Positions 18,107 to 30,556 of a stretch of 64,000 nucleotides of DNA are shown here, one piece after another (within the stretch, counting starts at the first letter, position 1; each line of letters opens with the position of its first letter). The stretch is from NCBI GenBank assembly GCA_018830285.1, contig JAHJSB010000042.1, forward strand, positions 1-64,000, read 5' to 3'. This DNA comes from Alphaproteobacteria bacterium (GTDB lineage Bacteria; Pseudomonadota; Alphaproteobacteria; Caulobacterales; Hyphomonadaceae). The position numbers and the translations under genes are program-made. Under the pieces are notes generated by a model. That model was given only the letters and a program-made list of their open reading frames with translations. It was not told where the DNA came from and did no database searches.

Positions 18107-18821
18107 GGCAGCGCAGCCACATCTCGGCATCCTTCAGCGCGCCCGGATCGCCGACATGCAGCCAGAACCGGTCCAGCGGCCAGCCCATCAGGCGGCGCTC
18201 CGCAATGAGCCGGTCCCAGACCCGCAGCGCCGAAAAGCGCTCGACCGGTTCGGCATCATATAATTGCGGCTTGATGATCCGCGCACCGGCATAGGCCCAG
18301 GGCGCCGACTTGGCGTCGCCGCGCCGCACCATCCGATGGTCCTCGCCAAGGAAGAAATCGCCCGCGCCGTCAAAGCCGAGACATCGCCCCGTATCGGCCA
18401 CCATCAACAGGGCGTCCGCATGGTCAGGATCAAACGCATCTGCCAGCGCGATAAGGGGCGCGCCCGATTCCGGCGCCCAGAAGGCATCCGTGTTGATGAC
18501 GAAGATCGGATCGTCGCCGAGCAATGGCCGCGCCTTGGCCAGCGCCCCACCTGTTTCAAGCACCTCGCCGCGCTCGTCCGAAATCACGACCTCAAGGTCC
18601 GTCCGTGCAGCCAGGTGCGCCTCCACCTGTTCGGGAAGGTAGTGCACGTTCACGATCACCCGCTTTACCCCGGCGGCGGCAAGTGGATCGAGCATCCGGT
18701 CAATCAGCCGTTTGCCGGCCACCGCAATCAGCGGCTTGGGCATCTCGTCCGTCAGCGGGCGCATGCGGGTGCCAAGACCGGCGGCGAGCACCATGGCCGT
18801 ATGCGGAACAGGAACACTCAT
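18096..18821 (-). CDS. murU: MurNAc-1-phosphate uridylyltransferase-like nucleotidyltransferase
   Basis: 241 residues of the sugar-nucleotidyltransferase fold: MVLAAGLGTRMRPLTDEMPKPL (about 10-30; G-x-G-T/M-R, P-K-P) and FVINTDAFW (metal-binding aspartate). Together with the AmgK-like kinase directly upstream (ATGA overlap at 18818-18821) this is the MurU of the anabolic peptidoglycan-recycling route, which makes UDP-MurNAc without GlcNAc-6-P and confers intrinsic fosfomycin tolerance. The pathway is established in Pseudomonas and Caulobacter; the assignment here rests on the pair. Confidence 0.82.
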   Translation of the reverse strand: MSVPVPHTAMVLAAGLGTRMRPLTDEMPKPLIAVAGKRLIDRMLDPLAAAGVKRVIVNVHYLPEQVEAHLAARTDLEVVISDERGEVLETGGALAKARPLLGDDPIFVINTDAFWAPESGAPLIALADAFDPDHADALLMVADTGRCLGFDGAGDFFLGEDHRMVRRGDAKSAPWAYAGARIIKPQLYDAEPVERFSALRVWDRLIAERRLMGWPLDRFWLHVGDPGALKDAEMWLRCHGE

Positions 18822-19912
18822 GGCTTGGCCTCGAAGACGAAGGGCGTCGTCTCGCGCACGAAGGCCGACATGCCCTCAAGCGCCGGGTGCGACAGGTTCT
18901 TTGCGAGAATCGACAATTGCCGCGGCTGGAATTCGCCATAACGCGGCTTGCCATCGCGGATCATCAGTCGCGCAAACACGCCCGCGATCCGCAGCGCGTT
19001 CAGAGCGCCGATCACGGCGAGGCGCTCATCGAATTCGGTGCGCAACTTGCCGGTCCGATCGAGATAGTGACGGATCGCTGCTTCCGCCGCCTCAGGCGAC
19101 ACGGCCCGGCGGGCATCCTGCGTCAGCATCGCCATGTCCCAGGCATCCCAGCCTTTTACGGCATCCTGGAAGTCGAGCAGGCCGATCCGCCCGCCCTCCA
19201 GCCAGAGCAGGTTCTCGGCGTGAAAGTCGCGCAGGGTAAATGTGCGGGGGAAGGCCATGGCCTGTTCGATTAGCGCGTCACGCTCGCGCTCCCAGCGCGC
19301 CCGCGTCGGCCCGGTCAACGCATCCCCACCCGCCTGCTGCGGCAGCCAGTCGGCATAGAGGTCGGCATTGGTCGCCAGCGCCAGCCGGTCGAATTCCAGG
19401 ATCGGCCAAACTTCACCATGCGCTTCCAGCCGGTCGGGCACCGGCGCGGCGTGCAGTTTCGTCAGCACATCGGCGGCGGCAACGTAAGCCTCGGTCTCGT
19501 CGACCAGTCCACGTTCGATCTGCCGGGCGAGTTCCCTGCTGTCGCCGAAATCCTCGATCAGGGCGAGGCCAGCTTCAGTATCGTGCGCCAGCACCCGCGG
19601 CGGGTGAAAACCCAGCGATGCGAGATGCCCGGCCAGCAGCACGAACGCGTCCACCCGCGAGGCCGCCAAACGGGTCTGCGCGTTCCAGCCCATCGCATTG
19701 CGCACTGATTCATCGGCGTCCGGCGGGCACGGATCAGCCTCGAGGCGTGGGGCATCCATCAGCAGGGCCTGCGCGGCATCTGGCCGCACCAGCCGGATAT
19801 AGCGGCGTGTCGAGGCATCCTGTCCGAGCGGCGTGCGCACGGCATCGCCCCACCCGGCTTTCGCCAGGAAAGTGTCGATCAGTGCGTTACGGTGACGAGA
19901 ATCGAAATCCAT
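18818..19912 (-). CDS. amgK: AmgK-like N-acetylmuramate/N-acetylglucosamine anomeric kinase
   Basis: 364 residues from MDFDSRHRNALIDTFLAKAG. Aminoglycoside-phosphotransferase (APH) fold with the QDASTRRYIRL nucleotide-binding segment, the catalytic loop TLRDFHAENLLWLEG (D and N; F replaces the usual D/H position) and the DFQDAVKG metal-binding motif. Phosphorylates MurNAc at the anomeric carbon to feed MurU. The chosen ATG overlaps the tsaE end by 26 nt; a longer frame up to 19981 lies inside tsaE and is unlikely. Part of the cotranslated tsaE-amgK-murU-addBA-trxA series. Confidence 0.82.
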   Translation of the reverse strand: MDFDSRHRNALIDTFLAKAGWGDAVRTPLGQDASTRRYIRLVRPDAAQALLMDAPRLEADPCPPDADESVRNAMGWNAQTRLAASRVDAFVLLAGHLASLGFHPPRVLAHDTEAGLALIEDFGDSRELARQIERGLVDETEAYVAAADVLTKLHAAPVPDRLEAHGEVWPILEFDRLALATNADLYADWLPQQAGGDALTGPTRARWERERDALIEQAMAFPRTFTLRDFHAENLLWLEGGRIGLLDFQDAVKGWDAWDMAMLTQDARRAVSPEAAEAAIRHYLDRTGKLRTEFDERLAVIGALNALRIAGVFARLMIRDGKPRYGEFQPRQLSILAKNLSHPALEGMSAFVRETTPFVFEAKP

Positions 19913-20351
19913 CCAGCCGCTTCTGCCAGTCTTCGCCGACCGGTTCCAGCCTTGCCCGACGCTGCTCCCCAAGCATTTCAAGCGTAAGGTCCAGTCGCAC
20001 CGCCGGCAAATGCCGTCCCGCCCGTTCCGGCCACTCGATCAGGGCCACGCCCTCCTGCGTTTCGTCCCAGCCAAGCTCCCGCACCTCATCCGGCCTGTCC
20101 AGGCGGTACAAATCGAAGTGCCATATGGGAAAATCGGGGCCGTCATAGGACTGCACCAACGTATAGGTCGGGCTCGGCACCTCCTCGCCCGCCCCGCAGA
20201 TCGCCTGGATCAGGCCGCGCGTCAGGGTGGTCTTGCCGGCGCCCAGTTCGCCGTGCAGCGCGATCACATCTCCCGCCTTCAACAGGCCGGCCAGCGCCGC
20301 GCCGAGGGCACGAGTCGCCGCATCGTCCGCAAGGGTGAACCTGTGTTCCAT
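19887..20351 (-). CDS. tsaE: tRNA t6A synthesis ATPase TsaE
   Basis: 154 residues from MEHRFTLADDAATRAL. P-loop GELGAGKTTLTRG (about 33-45), switch-like VPSPTYTLVQSY, and the WPERAGRHLP C-terminal motif. TsaE is the ATPase that resets the TsaB-TsaD complex during threonylcarbamoyladenosine-37 formation on ANN-decoding tRNAs. The ATG at 20351 gives the standard length; 14 more in-frame codons upstream are atypical. First gene of the minus-strand operon. Confidence 0.93.
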   Translation of the reverse strand: MEHRFTLADDAATRALGAALAGLLKAGDVIALHGELGAGKTTLTRGLIQAICGAGEEVPSPTYTLVQSYDGPDFPIWHFDLYRLDRPDEVRELGWDETQEGVALIEWPERAGRHLPAVRLDLTLEMLGEQRRARLEPVGEDWQKRLDGFRFSSP

Positions 20352-20516
20352 GATGGGGTATATAAAGGATAAGGTCGCATTCGCTATCGTCATTTACCGG
20401 TGCGCGTCGGGGCAGTTCTTGACACCCGGCCCCGCGACTGGAACTCCGGTGCGAGAAAGTATTGCAAAGTTGACGCTGGCGTCATAATTTGTACAAACCG
20501 AATTGGGAGCGGGACT

Positions 20517-21764
20517 TTGGACCTGACAAGCGCATCACGTATCGTCGTTATCGGCGGTGGCCAGGCTGGCGCGCAGGCTTTGCAGTCGCTGCGCCAGGGT
20601 GGCTATGCTGGCGCATTGACGCTCGTCGGTGATGAACCCGCCCTGCCCTACCAGCGCCCGCCGCTCTCCAAGGCTTATATGAAGGGCGAAATGGCCGAGG
20701 AGCGTCTCTATTTCCGGCCGGCTCCCTGGTATCAGGACCAGAATATCGAAGTCATCCTCTCGACACCCGCCAAGCGCATCGACCGGGTCAATCGCAAGGT
20801 CGAACTCGCTCACGGCGGCCAACTCGACTATGATGCGCTGATCATCGCGACCGGTTCGCGCCCCCGCGTCCTGCCGACCAAAGGCGCGACACTTCACGGC
20901 GTCCACGACCTGCGCGACCTGTCAGATGTTGAGCGGATCCGCCCGAACATGATCGCCGGTCGCAAGATGGTCATTATCGGGGCTGGCTATATCGGCCTTG
21001 AAGCCGCCGCCGTGGCGCGCCAAATGGGCCTCGACGTCACGGTGCTGGAAATGGCACCGCGCGTGCTCGCCCGCGTTACCAGCCCGGTAATGAGCGAGTT
21101 CTTCGAAACCGAACATCGCGCTCAGGGCGTGCAGATTCTCACCGGCGCCCGCCTCGACCATCTCAACGGCGAAGACAACAACGTCACCGCCGCCATTCTC
21201 GCGGACGGCACCCGTATCGAAGCCGACATCGTGCTCGTCGGCATCGGCATCCTCCCCAACGAGGAACTCGCCAAGGACGCCGGCATCGCCTGCAACAATG
21301 GCATCCTGGTCGACCGCGACGCCCGCACTTCCGATCCGCGCGTCTTTGCTGCCGGCGACTGCGCCAGTCGCCCGCTCGTGCACTACGGTCGCTCCGGTCG
21401 GCTCGAGAGCGTCCACAATGCCATCGAACAGGGCAAGCTCGCCGCCGCTGCCATCCTTGGCAAGCAGCGCCCGGCTGAAGATTGCCCGTGGTTCTGGTCT
21501 GACCAGTACGACCTGAAGCTCCAGATCGCGGGCCTCAGTCAGGATTATGACGAAATCGTTGTGCGCGGCGACCCGAAGGACCGCAAGTTTGCGGCCTTCT
21601 ACCTGCGCAATGGCACCCTGATTGCAGTGGATGCCATCAACAGCCCGCCGGAGTTCCTCGCCTCGAAAAAGCTCATCATGTCAGGGGCAAAGCTTGCGCC
21701 TGACGTGCTTGGCGATACATCAATATCCATGAAAGACATTGCAGCGGCAGCCCTTGCCGCCTGA
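20517..21764 (+). CDS. NAD(P)H-dependent ferredoxin reductase (FAD)
   Basis: 415 residues starting at TTG 20517, with GGGAG at 20505-20509, 7 nt upstream. FAD-binding [10 protein letters not shown] near the N-terminus, ATGSRPR motif, NAD-binding [15 protein letters not shown], and [10 protein letters not shown]. This is the putidaredoxin/rhodocoxin reductase family that passes electrons from NADH to a [2Fe-2S] ferredoxin. The next gene, 17 nt downstream, is exactly such a ferredoxin. An in-frame upstream region to 20400 lacks a ribosome binding site and family similarity. Confidence 0.9.
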   Translation: MDLTSASRIVVIGGGQAGAQALQSLRQGGYAGALTLVGDEPALPYQRPPLSKAYMKGEMAEERLYFRPAPWYQDQNIEVILSTPAKRIDRVNRKVELAHGGQLDYDALIIATGSRPRVLPTKGATLHGVHDLRDLSDVERIRPNMIAGRKMVIIGAGYIGLEAAAVARQMGLDVTVLEMAPRVLARVTSPVMSEFFETEHRAQGVQILTGARLDHLNGEDNNVTAAILADGTRIEADIVLVGIGILPNEELAKDAGIACNNGILVDRDARTSDPRVFAAGDCASRPLVHYGRSGRLESVHNAIEQGKLAAAAILGKQRPAEDCPWFWSDQYDLKLQIAGLSQDYDEIVVRGDPKDRKFAAFYLRNGTLIAVDAINSPPEFLASKKLIMSGAKLAPDVLGDTSISMKDIAAAALAA

Positions 21765-21781
21765 AGGAGACAATACAGCCC

Positions 21782-22102
21782 ATGACCAAGATTATTTACA
21801 TAGACAATGACGGCACCGAACGCGTCGTCGAGGCCACGAATGGCGAATCCGTCATGGAAGCAGCCGTGAAGAATTCAATTCCCGGCATTGATGCCGACTG
21901 CGGCGGTGCCTGCGCCTGCGCAACCTGCCACGTCTATGTAGACGCCTCTTTCATGGACAAGGTCGGCGAGCAGCAGGAAATGGAAAAGTCGATGCTCGAC
22001 TTTGCCGAGAACGTTCAGCCCAATTCGCGCCTGTCCTGCCAGATCACGATCTCCGATGCACTCGATGGCCTCAAGGTCACGACGCCGGAAAGCCAGCACT
22101 AG
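21782..22102 (+). CDS. [2Fe-2S] ferredoxin, putidaredoxin type
   Basis: 106 residues. The cluster motif is [14 protein letters not shown] (C-x5-C-x2-C) with the fourth cysteine in LSCQITIS about 37 residues on. This vertebrate-adrenodoxin/putidaredoxin-like class supports cytochrome P450s and some other oxygenases, and also FeS assembly (Fdx). The adjacency to a putidaredoxin-reductase-type gene argues for a dedicated electron chain. No P450 gene lies in the window. GAAGGAG upstream of the ATG supports the start. Confidence 0.92.
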   Translation: MTKIIYIDNDGTERVVEATNGESVMEAAVKNSIPGIDADCGGACACATCHVYVDASFMDKVGEQQEMEKSMLDFAENVQPNSRLSCQITISDALDGLKVTTPESQH

Positions 22103-22105
22103 TCT

Positions 22106-22897
22106 TTGGCCGCCTATACAGATCTCCTCGCCGGCATCACACGTGATGGCGCGAACGCTGCCACTGTGGTCATTCCGGACTCATGGATGCAGGGACGCAC
22201 GACCTATGGCGGCCTCACCGCTGCGCTGTGTCTCGAGGCCGCTACGCCACTGGCACCCAGCATGCCGATCCGGTCGGCGCAGGTCGCCTTTGTCGGACCG
22301 GTTGGCGGCGAAGTGATCTGCACGCCAACCTTGCTGCGTCAGGGCAAGAACACGGTCTTCGTATCGGTCCGCATGATGGGCGCTGAGGGTATCGCCGCTG
22401 AAGCCATTTTCGCGTTTGGCCTGGCGCGCGAGTCGGCGCTGCGGTTTGCAGACCTCCCGGCTCCTGACGTCACCTCACCGGAAGAGACGGCAAGCTATTT
22501 CGGCGATAATCCGAACCGCCCCAATTTCACGCGCAATTTCAACATGCGCATGGCTGCGGGTACGCGGCCAGTCTCGGGATCGGACAGGGGCGACGTGTCG
22601 ATCTGGATGCGCCATGTCGATCCGGCGGCCCCGACCGACGCCGTGGCGCTGCTCGCCATTGCCGACGCACCGCCTCCGGCAGCCATGTCCATGTTCAAGG
22701 CACCTGCCCGCATCAGCTCGATGACATGGATGGCGGAATTCCTGACCGACGAGATCACCACCACGGATGGCTGGTTCCTCGCACGCCACGTCGCAGAGAC
22801 GGCTCGCGACGGTTATTCCAGCCAGGCCATGACCCTGTGGAACACGACTGGCGAACCGATGATGATCGGCCGCCAGACGATTGCTATTTTTGGGTAG
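22106..22897 (+). CDS. Acyl-CoA thioesterase family protein (double hotdog)
   Basis: 263 residues starting at TTG 22106, 3 nt after the ferredoxin stop. N-terminal hotdog with GRTTYGGLTAALCLEAA and RSAQVAFVGPVGGEV, C-terminal hotdog with SSMTWMAEFLTDE and WFLARHVAETARDGYSSQAMTLWN. This is the TesB/acyl-CoA thioesterase-like double hotdog family. Cotranscribed with the ferredoxin pair; it probably hydrolyses an acyl-CoA, substrate unknown. Confidence 0.82.
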   Translation: MAAYTDLLAGITRDGANAATVVIPDSWMQGRTTYGGLTAALCLEAATPLAPSMPIRSAQVAFVGPVGGEVICTPTLLRQGKNTVFVSVRMMGAEGIAAEAIFAFGLARESALRFADLPAPDVTSPEETASYFGDNPNRPNFTRNFNMRMAAGTRPVSGSDRGDVSIWMRHVDPAAPTDAVALLAIADAPPPAAMSMFKAPARISSMTWMAEFLTDEITTTDGWFLARHVAETARDGYSSQAMTLWNTTGEPMMIGRQTIAIFG

Positions 22898-22912
22898 GCT
22901 GGCCTGCCTGTC

Positions 22913-23320
22913 CTAGTGGACGAGCACGGCTTTCAGGCTTTCGAGATAATCGAAATGTGCCTGCAATGCGGCCTTTGCCGAATCATCCTTGTCGAGTGCC
23001 TGGATCTTCAGCAGCGTCGCATTCATTTCCGCCTGGACCTCTTCGGCTTTCACGCCTTCAAGGTTGCGCGCTTCTTCGGCGAGGATGGTCAGGCCGTCAG
23101 GCGTGATGTCGGCAAAGCCGCCGCGCACGAAGATACGCATCTTCACGGCGTCGCCTTCAAGCACGCGCACGACGCCGTTCTTCAGCGTGGTCATGAACGG
23201 CGCGTGGTTCACCAGAACGCCGAATTCGCCGTGCGTACCTGGCGCGATCACATGGTCGACCTCGCCAGAGAAAAGCTCCCTGGCGGGCGACACGAGAGAG
23301 AAGTGCAGTTTGTCGGCCAT
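22913..23320 (-). CDS. atpC: F1 ATP synthase epsilon subunit
   Basis: 135 residues. N-terminal beta-sandwich (LHFSLVSPARELFSGEVDHVIAPGTHGEFGVLVNHAP) typical of AtpC, then a short C-terminal helical part. Last gene of the atpHAGDC operon, 17 nt after atpD. Convergent with the thioesterase gene with a 15-nt gap. Confidence 0.95.
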   Translation of the reverse strand: MADKLHFSLVSPARELFSGEVDHVIAPGTHGEFGVLVNHAPFMTTLKNGVVRVLEGDAVKMRIFVRGGFADITPDGLTILAEEARNLEGVKAEEVQAEMNATLLKIQALDKDDSAKAALQAHFDYLESLKAVLVH

Positions 23321-23337
23321 AAGGCTGATCCTGTGTC

Positions 23338-25970
<2,633 letters not shown>

Positions 25971-26015
25971 GTCAGGCCTTCTGGTTGTTCAAACGGTGCG
26001 TCAGGACGGGCGGGA

Positions 26016-27551
<1,536 letters not shown>

Positions 27552-27559
27552 CGAGCTGA

Positions 27560-28120
27560 CTATGCTCCTTTCATGGCGGTGTTCATGCGATCAAGTTTGG
27601 CGGCAATGCTGGCATCAACGAGTTTCGACCCGATGCGCAGCTGGATGCCGCCGATGAGCGAGGCATCAACCTCGCTTGTAAGTTCAACCTCGCCGCCAAC
27701 GGCCTTGGCGAGGATCGATTCGATGCGGGCGCGCTGGTCGCCCGTCATGTCTTTTGCGGTGCGGACAACGGCGCGCTGGACGCCGCGCTGCTTCGCGTAA
27801 AGTTCGTCAAAGGCGATCTGCGCCTGTGATATCTCGCCCGACCGGCCATTCGTTGCCATCACGCCGACGAAATTCGACATCAGGGCGCCAAGACCGGACT
27901 TGGCCATGATCGCGGCCAGTGAGTCGACTTTCTCGCCGCGCGAGAAGGCTGGGGAATCAAGCAGGATGGTCAGGTCTTTCGAGCTTTTCGCCATCGCGAC
28001 GAAGGCCTTGAAATCGCTGTGGACCTCGGCCAGCCGGCCCTTGTCCTGCGCCAGTTCGAACAATGCCCGCGCATAGCGCCGGGCAGCTTCACTCGCATGT
28101 GTAGATGTCGATGCCGCCAA
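27560..28120 (-). CDS. atpH: F1 ATP synthase delta subunit
   Basis: 186 residues. Starts [24 protein letters not shown], with the C-terminal [24 protein letters not shown] motif of OSCP/delta. First gene of the operon; a TATAAT lies 43-48 bases upstream. Confidence 0.96.
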   Translation of the reverse strand: MAASTSTHASEAARRYARALFELAQDKGRLAEVHSDFKAFVAMAKSSKDLTILLDSPAFSRGEKVDSLAAIMAKSGLGALMSNFVGVMATNGRSGEISQAQIAFDELYAKQRGVQRAVVRTAKDMTGDQRARIESILAKAVGGEVELTSEVDASLIGGIQLRIGSKLVDASIAAKLDRMNTAMKGA

Positions 28121-28162
28121 GGGTCCAGGATCCGTTGCTTGTCGGGGCGGGTAAGGCCCGGA

Positions 28163-28191
28163 ATTATATTAAAGGAACAGCGTGCCCGACA
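28163..28191 (-). promoter_or_regulatory. Predicted atp operon promoter
   Basis: Minus-strand perfect TATAAT (28168-28163) with TGTCGG (28191-28186) 17 bases upstream. The -35 is a poor match but the -10 and spacing are good, and it is the only candidate near the atpH start. Lies in the 180-base gap between atpH and priA. Confidence 0.5.
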
Positions 28192-28300
28192 CGCGCGCCC
28201 CATTGATCTGTGCGCCGCTTAGCACCAGAAAATCACCCTGACAACTCGACCGCAGCGCCAATTTCTGCGGCGGAATGGCACGTGACAGGCAGAACGCCGC

Positions 28301-30469
28301 CTACATGAACGAGTAAGGGTCGATATCGACCGATATCCTTACCGGGCGCGGCAGCTTCAGGCGGACCGTCCAGACGGCCATATAGGCTGAAAGATCAACG
28401 TTTCTGGGGCTTTTGACGAGGAATCGCCGCCTGTGGCGTCCGCGCAGCACGGTGATCGGCGCCGGGGCTGGCCCGAACAGCTCGATTCCCGCCCCATTCG
28501 GCGCCGCCAGCGATATATCGCGGCAGGCCTCTTCCACCATTTCCGCACTTGGCGCCGAGACAATCAGGGCCGCAAGCCGCCCGAATGGTGGCAGGCCAAG
28601 CTCCGCCCGCACATCCCGCTCGATCTGCAGGAAGCCGTCCCGGTCCCCGTCGGCCAGCGCCATCATGGCCGGATTGTCCGGCGCATAGGTCTGCACCAGC
28701 GCCCGCCCGGGCCGCTCGGCCCGCCCGGCCCGGCCCGCCACCTGGCTCAGCAGCTGGTAGGTCCGCTCCCCAGCCCGCAGGTCACCGCCCTTCATGCCCG
28801 AATCGGCGTCGACCACGCCGACCAGCGTCAGGTTCGGGAAATTGTGCCCCTTGGCCACGATCTGCGTCCCGATCAGCACGTCGATCTCGCCCGTCTCCAT
28901 ACGCTCGATGATGCCGCGCGTCGCGTCCCCGCCCATCGCCGTGTCCGACGAGAATATCTCGATCCGGGCCTCCGGCATCAGCACGCGCACCTCCTCGGCC
29001 ACCCGTTCCACCCCCGGGCCGACCCCGATCAGCGAATCCTTCGCCCCGCAACTCGGGCACACGGTTGGCTTCGGAATCGAATAGCCGGTCACATGGCACA
29101 CCAGCCGCCCGCTATAGCGGTGCTCGGTCAGCCAGTTCTCGGTGCCCGGCGTCTTCAGCCGTTCGCCGCACGCCTTGCACAGGACCAGCGGCGCATAGCC
29201 CCGCCTGTTCAGGAACAGCAGCGTCTGCTCGCCGGCCGCCAATGTGTCCCGCATCGCATGGATCAGGTGCGGCGACAGCCAGTGATTCTTCTCCGGCGGT
29301 GCCCTGCGCAAGTCCACCAGCTCGACGTCCGGCAACCGCGCCGCGCCCGGCCGCGCCGCCAGCATCAGTCGCGCATAGCGTCCGGCTTCGGCATTCACCA
29401 CCGTCTCCAGCGCCGGCGTCGCCGAGGCAAGCACCACGCCTGCCCCCTCCAGCTTCGCCCGCATCACCGCCATGTCGCGTGCATGATAGGTGACGCCGTC
29501 TTCCTGCTTGTAGCTGCCATCATGTTCTTCATCGACAATGATCAGCTTCAGGTTGGCATAGGGCAGGAACAGCGCCGAACGCGCCCCGATCACGATCCGC
29601 GCCCGCCCATGCGCCGTCTCGCGCCAGGTCCGGCGGCGCTCCTTGTCAGACAGGCCCGAATGCCACGGCGCCGGCGCCGCCCCGAACCGTTCCTCGAACC
29701 GTGACAGGATCGCCTGCGTCAGCGCGATCTCCGGCAGCAACACCATCACCTGTGCATTGGGATCCACCCTCAGCGCCTCGGCGATCGCCTCGAAATACAC
29801 TTCCGTCTTGCCCGAACCGGTGACGCCATCCAGCAGGAAGGCCGCAAAGCCCCCCGCCCGCATCGCGGCTTTGAGGGCATCCGCTGCCTCGGCCTGCTCG
29901 CCTGTCAGGTCGGCGCCCGGCAGGTCCGGCTGCGGCACCGCAAACGGCGCATCCGCCGCCATCTCCTCGGCCCTGAGCGCCCCCGCACTCACCAGCCCCT
30001 TCACGACGCCGCTCGACACGCCTGCCGCCGCCGCCAGCGTCGCCGCATTCGCCGGCCCCACCTCCTCAGCCGCATCCAGCACGCGCCGCCGCGTATCGGT
30101 CAGGTTCTTCGGTTCCGCGCCCGTCAGGTGGAACACCGTCTCGGTCGGCGACGGCAACAGCCCGCCCCGAGCGCGCAACGTCATGCCCAGCACATGCCCC
30201 GGATGCGACACCGTATATTTCGCTGCCCATGATATAAAGTCGCGCATCGCCTGCCGCATCGGCGGCACCGGATAGACGGAAAGCACCGGCTTCAGCGACC
30301 GCCCTGCCACCGCTTCATCACCCAGAAGGTCCCACACAACCCCCAGCCGCTCGGTCTGTCCCAGCGGCGCGGTCACGTAGGAGCCGACGCTGACATCCAT
30401 TCCCTCCGGCACCGCATAATCAAACGGTTCGGGTAGCGGCAGGACGAAGAGAATCCGGGCGACAGGCAT
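28301..30469 (-). CDS. priA: Primosomal protein N-prime, PriA helicase
   Basis: 722 residues from MPVARILFVLPLPEPFDYAVP. DNA-binding N-terminus, then helicase motifs: LLDGVTGSGKTEVYFEAI (Walker A), VDEEHDGSYKQEDG (DEEH box), ASATPALET, and LLSQVAGRAGRAERPG (motif VI). PriA restarts stalled replication forks. The zinc region is odd: LCKACGERL and VCPSCGAKD keep one Cys4 site, but the second expected CxxC is replaced by TPGTEN and the third pair reads CHVTG, so the second zinc site looks lost. ATG at 30469 chosen over an upstream in-frame start because it begins the conserved segment. Confidence 0.94.
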   Translation of the reverse strand: MPVARILFVLPLPEPFDYAVPEGMDVSVGSYVTAPLGQTERLGVVWDLLGDEAVAGRSLKPVLSVYPVPPMRQAMRDFISWAAKYTVSHPGHVLGMTLRARGGLLPSPTETVFHLTGAEPKNLTDTRRRVLDAAEEVGPANAATLAAAAGVSSGVVKGLVSAGALRAEEMAADAPFAVPQPDLPGADLTGEQAEAADALKAAMRAGGFAAFLLDGVTGSGKTEVYFEAIAEALRVDPNAQVMVLLPEIALTQAILSRFEERFGAAPAPWHSGLSDKERRRTWRETAHGRARIVIGARSALFLPYANLKLIIVDEEHDGSYKQEDGVTYHARDMAVMRAKLEGAGVVLASATPALETVVNAEAGRYARLMLAARPGAARLPDVELVDLRRAPPEKNHWLSPHLIHAMRDTLAAGEQTLLFLNRRGYAPLVLCKACGERLKTPGTENWLTEHRYSGRLVCHVTGYSIPKPTVCPSCGAKDSLIGVGPGVERVAEEVRVLMPEARIEIFSSDTAMGGDATRGIIERMETGEIDVLIGTQIVAKGHNFPNLTLVGVVDADSGMKGGDLRAGERTYQLLSQVAGRAGRAERPGRALVQTYAPDNPAMMALADGDRDGFLQIERDVRAELGLPPFGRLAALIVSAPSAEMVEEACRDISLAAPNGAGIELFGPAPAPITVLRGRHRRRFLVKSPRNVDLSAYMAVWTVRLKLPRPVRISVDIDPYSFM

Positions 30470-30556
30470 GGCGCACGGCTTAGCGCCGATAGCACCGCCC
30501 GTCATCCCGTCTGGTCAGGCTCAATGCCAACCCGGCCCGCAGCCAGTTGGTGCAAT

